Below are positions 5,893 through 7,110 of a DNA stretch of 7,110 nt, piece after piece (positions within the stretch are counted from its first letter, which is position 1; the number at the start of each line of letters is the position of its first letter). The position numbers were made by a program, and so were the translations under genes. Below the pieces are notes generated by a model. That model did not search any database, was not told the origin of the DNA, and saw only the letters and a program-made list of their open reading frames with translations. Location: positions 1 through 7,110 of the forward strand of contig JAIRZB010000028.1 in the NCBI GenBank assembly GCA_031267435.1. Reading direction: 5' to 3'. Source of the stretch: Puniceicoccales bacterium. Lineage in GTDB: Bacteria; Verrucomicrobiota; Verrucomicrobiia; Opitutales; LL51.

Positions 5893-7110
5893 TCAATTTT
5901 GGGTAAGGATCCCATTACTCTCAAGTTGATTGATAAAAGAATCTAATTTTTCTCTTGTAATTTTCTCTTCGTCGATATAATTATTTCCGATTGCTTCCAC
6001 AGAATCTCTTGGCAGTAATTTTCCAGAATCTTTAATGTGCTTTGTCATCGTTGGAGATATTGCATGAAAATCGATAAATCCATTAAGTAAGCTCTTTAGG
6101 ACACCAATCGCTTCTCCCTTTAGGACACCGATCGCTTCTCCTTTTAGGATACCAATCGCTTCTCCTTCTACTCGGCCTTCTTCTCGGCCTTCTTCTCGAC
6201 CTTCTTGCTTTTTATTATTTTCAAGATCATCGAGTATTTTTTGGGCATCAAAAATATTAGCAACTTCCTTTTGAAATAGGTCCTGATCGACTTTTTCCTT
6301 TCTCAAAACTTCTAAAGCATCTTTCACTTCTTGCGATTGCACTTGTGAAGGCACCACATAATATTCACACTCAACGTTCTTGGCCCACCATCGAATTCCT
6401 AACAACTTCAGCCACTCTTTTCCTTTTGGACCGATTATCTTATTCTCCATAATTTTAACATCTTCATCTTTTAAAATACTTTCTGTAACCTTTTTAAGGC
6501 CAATCATCGGTTGAAGGCCAGTGTCTCTTTCTTCGGGAGCTGCAACCATTTTCCCTGTTTTTGAATCGCGAACTAATCTGCCCATTCTTGTCTTCTCCAC
6601 GACTTCCGTAGTAGGATAGTCAAGAAAACCTATCACACGCACTTCATCTGAATACTTTAATTTTAACCTGTTCAGATACTCTAAAAACCTTTGAATTGAC
6701 CTATCAACATTTTTTCGCTGCATTTCTATGTCAAAATAAAGAATATAATTTTGAGACTTCATTTCTTGACCTGGACACTTCGGACGCTCAACCGTGCATT
6801 CACATACAATATCACAGCGCAATTCCTTTAAAACATTTTCACGACCTGAATTTGTTTTAGTTTTAGAATCTCCTAATTTTTCATGAGTTATTATCGTTCC
6901 ATCTACAATCTTCACCGCAACAATATGCTCCTTACTCGTATCATTGTCCGCTTCGGGATAAACTAAGCTGTTTAACAGCGAAATTAACCTCCGATTGGCG
7001 TTTTGGGTAGAAGCTAAAGCATCTTCTTCGACATCATTTATTCCTAAAAACAACGACTTAAACTTCAAATCGTAGGTTGGATTGGCAATGTGGATGTATC
7101 TGCCATGTTC
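5893..7110 (-). CDS. Rpn-family PD-(D/E)XK nuclease / transposase-like protein, N-terminus cut by the window edge
   Basis: Rpn-family proteins are DNA endonucleases of the PD-(D/E)XK fold, described as recombination-promoting and abundant in genomes with much gene turnover; many were annotated as transposases. Here 405 codons are visible. The first reads EHGRYIHIANPTYDLKFKSL: the family N-terminal D-x-x-F-K motif is present, so the true start lies just beyond the edge and a TTG at 7068-7066 is internal. Counting from the edge, the core continues with Asp100 (RCDIVCEC) and FDIEMQRK (126-133; Glu129-x-Gln131 in the E-x-Q variant of E-x-K), so catalytic positions look kept. Unusual: a segment with four cysteines (99, 103, 105, 112) between them. 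Residues 303-316 repeat E-G-R-E and 316-339 are three copies of an eight-residue unit GEAIG(I/V)LK; a 66-residue tail ends at a TGA. No internal ATG with a ribosome binding site was found. The frame is intact. Confidence 0.88.
   Translation of the reverse strand, partial: EHGRYIHIANPTYDLKFKSLFLGINDVEEDALASTQNANRRLISLLNSLVYPEADNDTSKEHIVAVKIVDGTIITHEKLGDSKTKTNSGRENVLKELRCDIVCECTVERPKCPGQEMKSQNYILYFDIEMQRKNVDRSIQRFLEYLNRLKLKYSDEVRVIGFLDYPTTEVVEKTRMGRLVRDSKTGKMVAAPEERDTGLQPMIGLKKVTESILKDEDVKIMENKIIGPKGKEWLKLLGIRWWAKNVECEYYVVPSQVQSQEVKDALEVLRKEKVDQDLFQKEVANIFDAQKILDDLENNKKQEGREEGREEGRVEGEAIGILKGEAIGVLKGEAIGVLKSLLNGFIDFHAISPTMTKHIKDSGKLLPRDSVEAIGNNYIDEEKITREKLDSFINQLESNGILTQN
6094..6165 (-). repeat. 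Three tandem 24-base repeats inside the Rpn-like gene
   Basis: Units at 6094-6117, 6118-6141 and 6142-6165 differ at only a few bases and each encodes eight residues, GEAIG(I/V)LK. The unit length is a multiple of three, so copy-number change keeps the frame. Confidence 0.95.
6171..6206 (-). repeat. Three tandem 12-base repeats inside the Rpn-like gene
   Basis: Units at 6171-6182 and 6183-6194 are identical (CTCGGCCTTCTT on the plus strand); 6195-6206 differs by one base. Each encodes a four-residue E-G-R-E type unit, directly before (N-terminal to) the eight-residue repeats. The in-frame unit suggests expansion by replication slippage. Confidence 0.95.

Noticed and set aside
5701..5946. 81-codon plus-strand frame with a TTG start
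   Set aside because: No ribosome binding site, and its last 54 bases lie antisense to the end of the Rpn-like gene; probably a mirror of the minus-strand frame, which shares its codon register.
6094..6206. CRISPR-like array
   Set aside because: The repeats are directly adjacent without spacers and lie in an intact coding frame.
5893..6300. Internal start giving a short C-terminal protein, as known for some enterobacterial Rpn genes
   Set aside because: The only in-frame ATG in this part (about 51 codons from the end) has no ribosome binding site, and the upstream GTG/TTG codons have none either.
1..7110. Stop-codon reassignment to explain the stop-broken frames
   Set aside because: Both TAA and TGA interrupt these frames, and both also end the sound genes at normal lengths (TGA for pilC, sufC and the Rpn-like gene; TAA for sufB and the orphan gene).

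Overview
The window is AT-rich bacterial DNA with five well-supported protein genes and long, gene-poor spacers. A PilC/GspF-type membrane protein indicates type IV pili or a type II secretion system, and therefore most likely a Gram-negative (diderm) cell. The SUF iron-sulfur genes and an Rpn-family PD-(D/E)XK protein are too widespread to name a phylum. Three of the spacers carry protein-like open frames broken by stop codons. Together with the low coding density, this suggests gene decay, as in a host-associated or recently reduced genome. A PVC-group (for example verrucomicrobial) origin is only an impression from the PilC and Suf sequences.

Layout. Positions 1-527 hold no firm gene. On the minus strand, in the same frame as the gene that ends at 528, there are two protein-like stretches (401-159 and 149 to the edge) separated by stops, plus a possible terminator at 455-490. 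Positions 528-1754 (minus) encode a complete type IV pilus/type II secretion inner-membrane platform protein, with no ATPase or other pilus gene beside it. A divergent spacer follows (1755-2221). Then come sufC (2222-2965) and sufB (2962-4374), plus strand, overlapping by ATGA: the ATPase and scaffold core of SUF Fe-S cluster assembly. The usual sufD and the cysteine desulfurase do not follow. Instead, 56 bases on, there is an unrecognised 321-residue protein with a hydrophobic N-terminus (4431-5396). Positions 5397-5892 are a spacer with a strong 49-base inverted repeat and a stop-broken minus-strand frame that resembles a small membrane protein. The right end (5893-7110, minus) is an Rpn-family recombination-promoting nuclease/transposase-like gene that runs off the window and carries two in-frame tandem repeats near its C-terminus.

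How the genes relate. Only sufC and sufB clearly work together: SufC hydrolyses ATP to drive cluster building on SufB. The pilus gene, the orphan exported-type protein and the Rpn gene look unrelated. I did not find a convincing new multi-gene system. The points most worth a second look are the truncated suf cluster, the palindromic element at 5430-5478, the repeat-bearing, cysteine-rich Rpn protein, and the stop-broken frames in the spacers.
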